From: Cranoglanis bouderius
Lineage: Eukaryota; Chordata; Actinopteri; Siluriformes; Cranoglanididae
Direction: 5' to 3'
Length of the DNA stretch: 64,000 bases
Assembly (NCBI GenBank): GCA_023630585.1
Contig: CM042552.1
Span: forward strand, 16,378,269-16,442,268
The position numbers were made by a program, and so were the translations under genes. The notes below the pieces were generated by a model. The model searched no databases. It saw only the letters and a program-made list of their open reading frames with translations, and was not told the origin of the DNA. Below, one piece after another: positions 41,342 to 52,992 of the stretch (position 1 is the first letter of the stretch; each line of letters starts with the position of its first letter).

Positions 41342-42847
41342 CAGGTGCATCTCAATAAATTAGAATGTCGTGGAAAAGTTCATTTATTTCAGTAATTCAA
41401 CTCAAATTGTGAAACTCGTGTATTAAATAAATTCAGTGCACACAGACTGAAGTAGTTTAAGTCTTTGGTTCTTTTAATTGTGATGATTTTGGCTCACATT
41501 TAACAAAAACCCACCAATTCACTATCTCAACAAATTAGAATATGGTGACATGCCAATCAGCTAATCAACTCAAAACACTTGCAAAGGTTTCCTGAGCCTT
41601 CAAAATGGTCTCTCAGTTTGGTTCACTAGGTAAATCACAAACATTCACTGCCAAATTAGCTGGCTGTTCACAGAGTGCTGTATCCAAGCATGTTAACAGA
41701 AAGTTGAGTGGAAGGAAAAAGTGTGGAAGAAAAAGATGCACAACCAACCGAGAGAACCGCAGCCTTATGAGGATTGTCAAGCAAAATCGATTCAAGAATT
41801 TGAGTGAACGTCACAAGCAATGGACTGAGGCTGGAGTCAAGGCATCAAGAGCCACCACACACAGACGTGTCAGGAATTTGGCTACAGTTGTCGTATTCCT
41901 CTTGTTAAGCCACTCCTGAACCACAGACAATGTCAGAGGTGTCTTACCTGGGCTAAGGAGAAGAAGAACTGGACTGTTGCCCAGTGGTCCAAAGTCGTCT
42001 TTTCAGATGAGAGCAAGTTTTGTATTTCATTTGGAAACCAAGGTCCTAGAGTCTGGAGGAAGGGTGGAGAAGCTCATAGCCCAAGTTGCTTGAAGTCCAG
42101 TGTTCAGTTTCCACAGTCTGTGATGATTTGGGGTGCAATGTCATCTGCTGGTGTTGGTCCATTGTGTTTTTTGAAAACCAAAGTCACTGCACCCGTTTAC
42201 CAAGAAATTTTGGAGCACTTCATGCTTCCTTCTGCTGACCAGCTTTTTGAAGATGCTGATTTCATTTTCCAGCAGGATTTGGCACCTGCCCACACTGCCA
42301 AAAGCACCAAAAGTTGGTTAAATGACCATGGTGTTGGTGTGCTTGACTGGCCAGCAAACTCACCACACCTGAACCCCATAGAGAATCTATGGGGTATTGT
42401 CAAGAGGAAAATGAGAAACAAGAGACCAAAAAATGCAGATGAGCTGAAGGCCACTGTCAAAGAAACCTGGGCTTCCATACCACCTCAGCAGTGCCACAAA
42501 CTGATCACCTCCATGCCACGCCGAATTGAGGCAGTAATTAAAGCAAAAGGAGCCCCTACCAAGTATTGAGTACATGTACAGTAAATGAACATAATTTCCA
42601 GAAGGCCAACAATTCACTAAAAATGTTTTTTTTTATTGGTCTTATGAAGTATTCTAATTTGTTGAGATAGTGAATTGGTGGGTTTTTGTTAAATGTGAGC
42701 CAAAATCATCACAATTAAAAGAACCAAAGACTTAAACTACTTCAGTCTGTGTGCATTGAATTTATTTAATACACGAGTTTCACAATTTGAGTTGAATTAC
42801 TGAAATAAATGAACTTTTCCACGACATTCTAATTTATTGAGATGCAC

Positions 42848-42850
<3 letters not shown>
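41342..42850 (+). mobile_element. Tc1-like element, 1509-bp copy (i)
   Basis: Complete ends CAGGTGCATCTCAATAAATT and its complement; TA target in ACTTATA on the left and (TA)n on the right. Confidence 0.95.
41605..42569 (+). pseudogene. Tc1 transposase with one-base deletion
   Basis: The frame from MVSQFGSLGK is lost near 41870, where a base is missing in the CGTGTCAGGAATTTGG region (others have CAAGGAATTTGG); the first frame ends at 41919. The catalytic part is readable in another frame: FSDESKF (42005 region), then from 42090 FQQDLAPAHT and SPHLNPIENLW to TKY at 42569. The single deletion is the only break. Confidence 0.92.

Positions 42851-42928
<78 letters not shown>
42851..42928. repeat. 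(TA)n microsatellite
   Basis: About 78 bp of TA at the right side of Tc1 copy i. Confidence 0.95.
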
Positions 42929-42929
<1 letters not shown>

Positions 42930-43588
42930 GTTAAAATAATAAGTTATAATTTCAAACAGCACAAAAAAAAAAAAAATCCAGTTCCTTCATCTGTCAATAA
43001 AAACATCGATATCATGTATGATATCGCTGCATGAGAAGACGGATTTGTGAACATTTGAACATTTCTGAAGAGGATCAATTTTGTGGCGTGAAAAGACAGA
43101 GAAGTTCGTCTGAGGATTGATATGGTAAGGCAATCTTTTTGGAGCATTTTGCTCGCGCGAATGGGACCTTGATAACGTCAGTTATAATTTGAGCACTTTT
43201 GCCTAGTCCCCAGCAAACAGTTCACGCTGTTTTCAACTCTTCAACTCAATAACCTTGATATTTCACGTAATATGACCAAATGTACTATAGATAATTCATA
43301 CAACCTGCTCTGGAAAAGCTTTGGTAATTCCCCCCCCACCTTATTTCAGGCTGATTAATCTGATAAAGATCCAGTGCTAACGTAAGCCCACGTGTGCTCA
43401 ATTAGCATTCAGGTTTAGGGCAAATAATTCAATGGTTGAACAATTTGATTTTGTCAGTATATAAATTCAGTATAAGAGTCATACGCATTATTTTTGCATG
43501 CATTCTCTTTTTTTCTGAAATGTAAAAAGACACAACCTACGATTACTGCATTCACATTCTTAGCTATTATAGTCCTTGTTATCACAAA
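42929..43588. other. Possible 5' untranslated region of the zinc-finger remnant
   Basis: No coding frame. A segment ending GATTGATATG then GTAAGG at 43122 has donor character and could be a leader exon of the remnant that starts at 43589, but nothing confirms it. Confidence 0.3.
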
Positions 43589-43800
43589 ATGCTATTGTGT
43601 CAGTTCTGTGATCGTGCTTTTGAGTCAGTAATCTTTTGCCAGCACATGAAAATCCATAGTCATGTTCCTAATGCTGATTTTAAATGTGGTATTTCCAGAT
43701 TTCTCCAGATCCTTGAGAAAGTTTACAGCTTTCAAGGATCATATCTACAGGGATCACAAAAAGTGGGCCACAAAGATGTCTGTGGAACTGTCTCTCAGCC
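43589..43800 (+). pseudogene. C2H2 zinc-finger exon, frameshifted
   Basis: The ATG frame reads MLLCQFCDRAFESVIFCQHM and KIHSHVPNADFKCGIS, a C2H2 finger (C..C..H...H) followed by the start of a second finger. A shift of frame around 43694-43706 moves the rest into another frame, RSLRKFTAFKDHIYRDHKKW, which completes the second finger (F..H....H). The pattern matches the N-terminus of multi-copy uncharacterised fish proteins that open with such finger pairs. Only this exon and two C-terminal ones (44547, 46055) are found; the large middle is absent. Confidence 0.6.
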
Positions 43801-44546
43801 TGAGGCAATCTGCATCTTGAAACATTATGAATGATCCAATTAATTTAACAAAAACAAATTTCAAGAAAACAACCATACATATTCAGTTCTTTTCTAAAAT
43901 GAGATGCTGAAGTGCGTTATAACACAATTTGACTGGATACGATGTGATGTAAAGAGTTCATTTTTAACTCTCTTTTAACAGATTTAATTATAGAATAGGT
44001 CTTATTTGCTCCTTTTTGCAGGTCATCTTAGCAGCACTCTTGTCACTCACTGTGGCCCGCATGCAGGAGTACATTCACACACTTTAAAAACACTTAGGTG
44101 CATGAAAGCACTGTGACCTGTTTCATAAAAAAAATGCACAGTTCACACTATTTTCTTGATTTAAAAAATGCCAATGTTCAATCATCTAATATGTTCTTAA
44201 ATCTATATTTATATATGCATTACAAATACACAGCCCAGTGCACTGCCTACGTGTTAAATACAGTTAAATTTAATTGTTTTTTACAGCGCATGTCTTTGTG
44301 TGTGTTTAGACAGGGTCTCTGTCACAAACAGACAGGCAGTGAGAGAGCGCTGATAGTGTGAGAAATATAAAATAAATTTAAATTGGCTACTTAATTTGTA
44401 CAAAATAAATATCAGAGCCTGTGAGTTAAAACCACGATGTACAGATTAAGTTACGTCACAGTGGAACCCACAATAGCTTATCCTATTTAAGCATGTTAGT
44501 TTTCATTTCCAGGTCAAGCTCTAAGCAACCAGTGGTGGATGTTGAG

Positions 44547-44679
44547 CATGGAAGGTCAAGTTGTGTGTGAAGGAGCACAGCCCAACATTCTCTGGCCTTG
44601 CAGCGCTGTTTGCCACATTCTACAATTTCAACCTCCAATATCAGGAAGAAGCAGGGTGCACCCTTGAGTTTGTTCAAAG
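44547..44679 (+). pseudogene. C-terminal exon of the zinc-finger gene remnant
   Basis: One frame reads WKVKLCVKEHSPTFSGLAAL, FATFYNFNLQYQEEAGCTLE and FVQ, ending at a donor (CAAAG then GTTAGA at 44680). A stop lies just upstream, so the acceptor is probably at 44546 (GTTGAG). The YNFNLQYQ..TLEFVQR block resembles the C-terminus of uncharacterised teleost proteins of this multi-copy kind. The phase at its end does not match the next segment (46055) by the canonical junction, a sign of decay or of a different splice site. Confidence 0.5.
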
Positions 44680-44865
44680 GTTAGACAGCCATATATATTA
44701 ATGTAGAGTGAACTGTCACTAGCCTTGTCTTGACCATGTTTGTAAAAAAGATCAGTATTCTTTCACAAAAGTTTAATACATTTGTTTCTGAACAATATAT
44801 TGCATGTTTAACATTTTCATCTAGTCATTTATCCAATACACACATCGCAAAGGATACAATAAAAT

Positions 44866-45381
44866 TAAAGGAATAATTGACTCAAAAATTAAAATTTGCT
44901 GATGATGATACTCAGTACTCAGTACTTATCCAAACCAGATAAAGGCAGCATCAAAGTAATCCGCATAAATCCAGTTGCTCAATATCTTCTGAAGTGAAAT
45001 GCTACGTGTTTCTAAGAAATTAATCTATAATTAAGACGTTTTTAACTATAAACAATTGCTTTCAGTCAAAGTGTGATTGATCTGTGACATCTGTATTCCC
45101 CTGTTATCTGATGAAGAATGCGGATCACTGACCTGGAAATGAACGTCATGTAAGCACACACGTAAGAACTTATCTGACACAAGTTCTTATGTGCGTGCTT
45201 ACGTGGCATTCGTTTCCGGGTGAGTGATATGTTCTTCATACATTCATTTGCATTGTATACATTGTAAGAGCTGGGATTTCCTTCTAAAAATCTTGTGTTC
45301 TGTTCTGATGAAGAATGAAATATTGGATGGCCTGAGGGTGAGTGTATTATCAGCAGATGTTCATTTTTGATTAAAGTCACA
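44866..45381. repeat. MITE-like inverted-repeat element with central hairpin
   Basis: The left end (AAAAATTAAAATTTGCTGAT, TACTCA) and the right end (AGTGTATTATCAGCAGATGT, TTTTTGATT) are imperfect inverted repeats of about 40 bp. At 45139-45221 lies a strong hairpin with arms of about 37 bp (CATGTAAGCACACACGTAAG and its near complement) around a short ATCTGACAC loop. No coding frame. Probably a non-autonomous DNA transposon. Confidence 0.6.
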
Positions 45382-45661
45382 GAGTACATACTGCCACAGA
45401 TGATATTGTTAATAAAACGATGGTGTGATAAGGAGACAGCAAAGACATACAGTAAACTTTAAATCTGGCAACCTGACTTCCAAAAGTTAAACAGCCACAG
45501 CCACAGGATGGTAATTGTGTAAAAGAAAATAAATGTGTCAGAGTGAGTATTTGAAACATTATTCAACAAACAGCAAAATTCAGCATTGGCTTTATGGTCT
45601 ATACTTGCAGTATACAACTGGACACCCCATATGATTTATTGCATTATTCATCATTATCAAA

Positions 45662-45664
<3 letters not shown>

Positions 45665-45750
<86 letters not shown>

Positions 45751-45788
45751 ATATTATTGCATTTTTTTCTTATCAAATATATATATAT

Positions 45789-45860
<72 letters not shown>
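45665..45860. repeat. Compound (TA)n microsatellite with duplicated interruption
   Basis: Two or three (TA)n blocks separated by ATATTATTGCATTTTTTTCT and a near copy ATATTATTCCATTTTTTTCT at 45860. The interruption is duplicated with the array. Confidence 0.9.
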
Positions 45861-45864
<4 letters not shown>

Positions 45865-46054
45865 TTATTCCATTTTTTTCTTATTACCGTATTTCTCAAT
45901 TACCTGAGAGTTACATAAATTAGATTACCTATTTGGATGCATAATATAGTTTGATAAAAACGAAATGGGATGTTTGTGTTTGGATCAATGTTTTGTTCAT
46001 ATACATAATATTCACTTTTCTCTCTATCTCTCTTTCCATTTTCTGCCTTTTAAG

Positions 46055-46216
46055 CGCTTTATTGACAACAAGCCTGAATGTGGCTCAAAAACCAAGAAAG
46101 GGAAAGTGACTTCCAAGAAGACTGGCAAGGTAGTGCAAGAAAGTAACAGTGCTGAGAACCCGCATATTTCCTCTCTTCTGCGAAAACTAATAGACTTTGA
46201 ATGGGATTTTGTATAG
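46055..46216 (+). pseudogene. Terminal exon of the zinc-finger gene remnant
   Basis: After a pyrimidine-rich acceptor (CTGCCTTTTAAG) an open 54-codon frame reads RFIDNKPECGSKTKKGKVTS, NPHISSLLRKLIDFEWDFV and stop. The Lys-rich linker and NPH..LL..L.DFEW ending match the C-terminus of uncharacterised multi-copy teleost proteins, as far as I recall them. Together with 44547-44679 it makes the expected order (LEFVQ then RFID). The reading phases differ by the GT-AG junction with CAAAG, so either an alternative donor at GTTCAA is used or the gene is dead. Confidence 0.5.
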
Positions 46217-47037
46217 ATCTTGGATTTTGTTTTTTGTATTTTTAAGATATTTAAGATATTTTTCCTAGGCTCTGTAAGTTTCTGCATCATTTCTGGATGT
46301 TTCATATTATACTTACAGTAACAAGTATTTTACTTGTGGGATTTTGTGTGAAGATATTACTGTTTAAGAACACAGAGCTACTGTAACTGTATTGTTCAAT
46401 AATACAGTCATGTACTCTTGTTAGTATCCATCCTGCTATTACATAGTTTTAGTCTGGTGCCAATTGTCCCATAATGTTTACACTAGAAAACATAACTGGC
46501 TCCAATGTTTCCTACAACTTGCTGTACCGATACTGGGAGGTATGGTCAAAATGTACAGACTTTCAGCTGTTTGCAATGAACAAATCAAACAAAAGCAACT
46601 GAAATAGTTCAACACAATGAATGCTTCAAGTGGTTTCCCCAAATTCAACTGAAAATGCAACTTATAATGACCTCCAGTTTCTAAATTATTCAATCCCTTC
46701 ATGAATGTGATGTCAGCAACAGAGTTAACGAAGCAGCGTCGCATGCCATGGGTAGCAGCAGTAAGACGGAAAAACATCACCTTCAACAACATTCCCTGAC
46801 ACATGTTTGTTTGTTCACGGCATTTTCACAAAGGTAAGTTATAATCAAAACACAGCTAACTGTTTTTGTTGTTACTGCTAGCAATGAAAACATGCCGTAG
46901 AATTGTTGCTACACCGCTAACTTGCAGTAGTAACTGGCTGCATAACTACATAACTAATCAAATTAATTCTACCTTTTATTTTTGGGCAAACCAGCCTAGT
47001 GTTGCAATTAGATCCATCTCCAGTATCTGGCCAGCTA
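46217..47037. other. No confirmed gene
   Basis: 46217-46480 may be the 3' untranslated part of the remnant above. A minus frame of 108 codons (46804-46478) shows no family motif. Nothing else is supported. Confidence 0.4.
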
Positions 47038-47042
47038 GATCC

Positions 47043-47660
47043 TGTTACATAACACAGACGTGTAGGACGGAAGAGGGAGTCAGGATGCATGCGCTGGGGA
47101 GACGTCAGTAAATATAGAAGAGTTTATTCCAAAAAGAGCAGTAATCCAAAAATGCAATAATCCATAGAGTCAGTAATAATCCAAAAAGACGGGAAGAAAC
47201 ACTCGAAACACGGAAGTAGTCTGGGAACCACAAACACGGAGCTACGGACATCAGAACAAGAATTATTATCACTTTAAACTATACTAAACTAAACTATGAT
47301 TAACAAATACTCCGCCCCGAAGTGGAAACGGAGTGGCGTATTTAAACACAGAGAAAATCACAGACAGCTGAAACTCATAATACACAGAATGAATTAGATG
47401 AACATGAACCAATAAGAATTAAGGAGGCGGAGACATGACACAAACCAAAACATGAGCACATGGGGAAACACAGGAGGCGGAGACATGACGTGAACGAAAA
47501 CAAGAGCATGTGGCAGAGGTAAACAAAATGAGTCTTTATGAATGAAACGTCCATCGGAGAGTTTTTGAATAGTGCTGGAAAGCACGCAGTGGAATGCGGA
47601 AGTGTTCGAGTCAGCCACTCGCCTAGCAAGCGACTCAGAGAACGAGGGGAAACTCTAACA
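47043..47660 (-). repeat. Solo LTR (Gypsy-like, minus orientation)
   Basis: 618 bp, starting TGTTACATAACAC and ending CTCTAACA, flanked by an exact 5-bp duplication GATCC (47038-47042, 47661-47665). On the minus strand it has a TATA-like TTTAAATA near 47340, followed by GGCGGAGTATT (47306-47316), the motif also found in the LTRs at 1865, 4475 and 40499. No internal region remains, so it arose by LTR recombination. Confidence 0.88.
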
Positions 47661-47665
47661 GATCC

Positions 47666-47921
47666 AGTTGTGCAGGTGCAGGTTTACTCCCTGTGACAGC
47701 TTGCTGTATCTTTGTACTCTGGTTAAATTGCAGAGAAAGAAAGAAAGATAACCAAAGAGAGAACGCAGAGAAAGGTTTGCTTGTCTAGACTGCTGGGAGA
47801 CATTTTGGTAAATTGGGTCACAGAGGTCTTTTATAGGGCGCGGGGCAAGAAGGAAAGAAGGAGGAGAACAAGGGGGAGATTGTTTTCTTTTTTCTTCTCA
47901 CCTTGAAAATCTTGGTTTTAA
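47666..47921. other. Purine-rich spacer
   Basis: AGAAAGAAAG and AAGGAAAGAAGGAGGAG runs (47738-47870). No gene. It may include part of the adjoining retroviral LTR, whose left boundary is not certain. Confidence 0.4.
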
Positions 47922-48223
47922 TGGTGGCTGAAAAACCTGGTTTTCTGAAGCTAATGGTAGCTGGATTTTAATGAAAACCAAACATAATGGGAAATTGTTT
48001 GATATGAAGCAGGGGAAAAGAGTATAAATAGAGACTGAACTCAGGGTAGATCGGATCATTCCTGGGACATCTCATTTGAATTGATCTCATGTTGGCTGCT
48101 GTTTCTGGGCAATAAATCTGATTTTTGCTTCTCTCATCCACTGTGTTGTGAGTATTATTTTTTATTGAATTTAGAGTGCTTTGTGTAGAGGCTACGGTGT
48201 ATCCAGTGGCAGAAAATGCCACA
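47922..48223 (+). repeat. 5' LTR of the retrovirus-like element
   Basis: It starts TGGTGGCTGAAAAACC and ends AATGCCACA. It contains TATAAATA near 48023 and AATAAA at 48111-48116, in the order expected for promoter and poly(A) signal. It matches 55082-55382 with small differences. The true start may lie further left. Confidence 0.75.
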
Positions 48224-48227
48224 TTAT

Positions 48228-48245
48228 TGGCGCTCGAACAGGCAC
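48228..48245 (+). promoter_or_regulatory. Primer-binding site, lysine-tRNA-like
   Basis: TGGCGCTCGAACAGGCAC follows the 5' LTR by four bases. It differs by one base over its first 15 from the site complementary to the 3' end of lysine tRNA used by several retroviruses. Assignment is by wording and position. Confidence 0.65.
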
Positions 48246-48629
48246 CTGGGTGAGGCTTGGGGCCTGAACCCCCTGGCTGGGGGGCTTCTTTGCCGTCCTT
48301 TTGACTGCAGGTTTTGACTGTGCCATATAGGAAAAGTTAAGTAGAAGCCTGTTTGATATTCAAAGTTCTGCATTAGTTATTCTGCGGCCTGGGACGGGGG
48401 AGTCCCCTGTGGTGGGGGGAAGGGTCTCTGGACCCCAGTGCACCCAGAGGCTAACATAGAGAAAATTTTAATTGGGAAAAGCCTTGGGAGAAACAAGTGG
48501 ATGGGAGAAGTAAAAGATATTTAAGGAGTGCCTCTGATGGGTGACCGGAAGATAAAGTGAAATGATTTGGTGAAGCAGTTGTAATAGTACAATGTGTGTA
48601 TTATTATGTGTGTGAAACGGATTGAAGAA

Positions 48630-48757
48630 GATAAGAGAAAAAGTCCTGTGGTAGACAGGTGGATAAGAGAAAAAGTCCTGTGGTAGACAGGTGGATAAGA
48701 GAAAAAGTCCTGTGGTAGACAGGTGGATAAGAGAAAAAGTCCTGTGAATACAGGTGG
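48630..48757 (+). repeat. Four-copy 32-bp tandem repeat
   Basis: GATAAGAGAAAAAGTCCTGT recurs at 48630, 48662, 48694 and 48726; the first three units are identical, the fourth has lost one base. It lies in the leader of the retrovirus-like element. Confidence 0.95.
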
Positions 48758-49690
48758 ATTTTCTGGCCAGCCATAAATTATAAATTGGTATAAATTAATT
48801 GTATATGTGTGTGTATGAAGGTTTGAATTAAAACCTTTGCATTTGGATAAAGACGTGAGATATTTTTGTGTAAGTGTAAGACAGAAGATCCTTATGTAAG
48901 AGGAAAATGTGTTGAAAAGCTACAGAGCAGCCAGCATTATGTTTGCTTAAGTATTTCCATTGTAATGTAGACTCAGACCTTTTGTCTAAAGTGTTTGTCC
49001 CGGGACTGATTGTATAGACTTGAGACTGTTGTATGGTTGTGTGTATCTCATTGGACATACGTTCTCCTAAACTGTCATGGAACAGTCAAAAAAGGCCTAA
49101 AGTTGGGGAATTTGTATGCAAAATGCCTCGTGCCTCTTGACCTGTGTTTCTGTGTGTGTGTGGAAAAGACAGGCCTGTCAGTGTGTGTGTCTTATCTTTG
49201 TTTGGGTGTGTGAGAGAAGGATCTTGTATATGTTTTGTATGTGTCCTTGGCTGTGATTGCGTGTGTGGAACGCAGAGAGAAAGAGAAGAAGGAGTTTATG
49301 CTGAGTATTTTCTCATCTGTGCCTGTATGTGTGAGAATGGGCATTTTAGATAAAAGTTAGTGATATATTAGGAAAATATTTCAGGGTTTGGTAGGTTGGT
49401 TGTCTCCAATGTGACCCAGAAAGAGGAATTAGCTTTGGAGACAGGGTGACCGTGTGTGTGTGTTTTATCTGTGTATGAGAGAGAAATATATGTGATTATA
49501 GTGTAGTGGTTATTAGAGTTGAATGCAATACAATGAGTAAAATATGAGGATCTTCAAATAATTTTAAAATATTTGGCTTTCATGTGAAAGTTACTTTTTT
49601 CGGATAATAATGCAGTGATAAACCCAGTATATTTTCAAAAGGGACATGCGTTAGAGTTTAGTATAATTTTTTATAATTGAGCTGGTCCAA
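48758..49690. other. Decayed interior of the retrovirus-like element
   Basis: GT-rich stretches (49150-49290) and short frames only. No gag domain could be recognised. Confidence 0.45.
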
Positions 49691-51650
49691 CTAATTTGAT
49701 CAAATACATTTTAAGTGAAGTTAAGTGAAATAGATACATTTCTAAAGTGATTTTATGCTTGTCACAAAGCTCCCCAAATGAAGCTAATTGTCAATCTCAT
49801 AGATGATAAATTCTATATTAGACTAGTTGAATATACATACATATTATACACAGTAAAGAACATAAATTTAATAGACGGTTTAAAATACCATTAGTGGGAT
49901 AAAAGTGTCTAGATCACAACCTCATATGCGTCTCGAATTATTAGGGATTATTGTTAGCACAGATGGGATTTGAACATATCAGGATAGTGTACAAATAGCC
50001 TTAAAATAACAGACTCTTTCTACAGTAAGAAGGGCCTAATAAGGAAAAAAGCTAATCTTTGCTGCTTGGATCTCTGTTTTTGTAGAAAATAGGCTAGAAC
50101 TCATTTTGATAGATTAAGCATATATGAGAATAGAAGAGCGGAATTATTCATTTGATTATCAAAGTGCATTAAAATAAGAAGTAAAAAAGTGAATGGATAT
50201 AAAATTAAATCAAGTATTACAAGAAATACAATTTTATATTTTTAATATATCCATATTTTACATAGATAATGTTTAATAGAAGGAAGGAATAATAACATTA
50301 CTTAAATAATAAAGGTAGGTTTTGTTACATTCAAAGATAGTTTATTTAATCTAAATCATGTAACATAAGCAGTTAAACAGATATTTGCAGTCTTAATTAA
50401 TGAGTTGAAATTTGAGTGAGAGAGAACCATATAAGTGGAGTGATTTTTCGAAATCCATACTGATGTTTATAAATAATTGAATTAGAGTCTAGATGAAAGA
50501 TAATTTGGTTTTATATAATTTTTTCCTAATAATTTTGAAAAACATGGCAAAATAGGTATAGGTCTATAGTTGTTAAAACTTTGCCGGATCATCTACTTTG
50601 AACAGAGGAATAACTTTGGCTACTTTTAAATCAACCCTCTGGCACCACACCTGTCTTCAAAGACAGAGAAAAGATGTGGGAATACCAATGATTGATGATT
50701 GATAGATTATTAAAAGAATTTTCACCTCCTTAAAAGACAGAGGGTAATTCTGAAGTGCTTTTCTCTCTTCCAAATCCACCTCCAGATCTATTTCCCCTTA
50801 CATGGTGCACTGGATTATATTTAGGTAATTTAAAAGGCTTATCTAGAGTCATCTGGCAATAATAGAAAAATTATGTTTGATTATGTTTGATTATTATGTT
50901 TCAATGAAGACAAGTAATGAATAAAATATACAATTTCTAGAAAGACTTCGTATATTCAAAGGAAAAGTAGAGAATCCATTAGGAGGCATAGAAACACATA
51001 AATCATTAAACTGAGGTTAGGTATAAAAGCTACAGAGATTAGATGCATGAAATGTGGGGGAAAATTTAAATCTGGGCCAGCATCAAAATTGTAAAAATCA
51101 ACTATAGGGAGAAAAGTAATATCCACAATTTTGCTGTAAAGAATTTGTTCAATCCTCGACAACACTTAAATTCTAAGCAAGATTCTTTAGACTTTATTAG
51201 ATAGAGAATTAGCCTAACCATTCAGCAGCTTTATTGCCAAGTATGTTTACACACATAAGGAATTTGTTTTGGTGACAGGAGCTTCCAGTGTAGAAAAAAC
51301 GGCCTATATTTGGACTTCTAGCAATAGATAAAAGAGACTTGCATAGAGTTTCACACAGACAGAGAGACAGTAGAAAATCTGGGAAATAGCCTGTCTGCGA
51401 GTTAACTGTATTGATTTTTTAAGGTAAAGATATCCTTTAACTGAAGAAAATAAGTAAGTAAATTTTAAGCAAGTAAGAAATAAGTGAGGTAACGGAGTAA
51501 CCATACTCCTTACAGAGGGACACAGTAAGTAGGGAAAAATATAAGTTTAGGAACCTAGAAGAACTGAAGGAACTGAAGGTAGGTGGTAAGGAGAAACCAT
51601 ACAGAGCTAGAGTAAATATTTTTTTCAACATTTTGGCGTCACGAACATAT
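49690..51650 (-). pseudogene. Decayed LINE inside the retrovirus-like element
   Basis: On the minus strand, 50640-50540 reads DLKVAKVIPLFK with traces of the YRPIS and ILEKL blocks, and 50480-50400 reads YKHQYGFRKNHSTYM. Both are standard RT blocks of jockey/CR1-like LINEs. Further downstream (50350-50310) is LNKLSLNVTKP, the motif after the catalytic box. The catalytic YADD box is not readable. The whole stretch is AT-rich with very many stops, so the insertion is old. Confidence 0.65.
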
Positions 51651-52580
51651 CGGTTTGTAATCACTCAAAACTCACCTCTAAATTATCAGGCCTTGGGCTA
51701 GTATCTAATGCATAGGCTGAACATGTCACATTTAATGATGGGCTTTGCAGTTGTGTGTTCCCAGTTGTCTGTCTCCAGTTTCAAATCTGACAAGTGATGG
51801 TGGCATCCCTCAACCTGAGCCCGCTTAGGGTGTAGGACAGGTAACAAGTATCAAGCCAAAGTGAAACATGAACGTTCTATGTTGTGTAAACAATGTCCTC
51901 TGTCCTCAGGGAAGGAGGAAAGGGTACACTATGAGCATTATTACAGTAAGGTGCCAACAAATTATCTGCAATCTAGTACATTAACTAATGTCTAAGGCTG
52001 GAAGAAGATGGTACTTTACACAAAATTTGTCATGTATAAAATTAATAAATTTATTATCTAACTCCACTAGTGCTTAATGTCCATACTGTAACCTCTTCCA
52101 TTTCCAGTATAATCCATATACTGGATAATTCCTTAATCCAGTATATTTCTCTGTTGTGTTCAGGTTTTTTCCCGGTGTGTCTGCGGGGGAGGGCTTGCTC
52201 GCCTTAACAATCCGAGATCAAAAATATGCCTGGGGGCATCTCCCTGTGGGTTTGGGACTCCCCTGTGGACTCAACTCCCCTCTGTGGTCAAGAGACACCA
52301 ACCATCAACATTAAAATTCTCATGGTCCCAAGGCTGCCAGTACATGAGTAGGGGTCATCCTCCATCCCAAACCACACAACAAATTATAAGCTTCCTGGAC
52401 GCTATCCACTAGTGTTGTCAGCGGATCACTGAGTGCTCTCTACATGACAAATCCTGAGAGTTGGGTGCTGCTCTGAAGAAAAACCTGAGAGTGAATGAAC
52501 TACCGACACGGTAAACTGTTCTTCAAGCATTGAAGGCTGCCTTATTATTAAAAGAATTTTCATATAAGAATATATATAAG

Positions 52581-52620
<40 letters not shown>

Positions 52621-52992
52621 TGACTCCATGGAGCAAAGAAGGTTTTAGAAAAGGTGATGGCCATTTTTTAACACTGGGCAAATAGATAATTTGATTTCTG
52701 CCATGATCCATGATTTAGAATTGTAAATGTTAGATACATAAGAAAAAAGGTAATGACTATGTCATTAAGGGTAATAATAATGCTGCAGATTTGATAACCA
52801 AGTTTCCTTGGGTGCCAGGTAGCAGTATTAGCATCGATCCAGCCGGAACCTAATTTAAAGAATCCAAGTGTTTTGAACAAACATATATGTCATGCTTGTG
52901 GCTTATATGGGCAAAGAAAGATTTTCATTACACATGGCTCGGCTATTACTACATATATATTTACTACATGCATTACTCCATTCGAGTAGCTA
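51651..52992. other. Unassigned interior sequence
   Basis: No recognisable domain. It has a TA run at 52583-52619. 52160-52330 contains several CCCCTGTGG-type repeats. It probably derives from the retrovirus-like element's pol region, but no motif supports this before about 52990. Confidence 0.4.
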
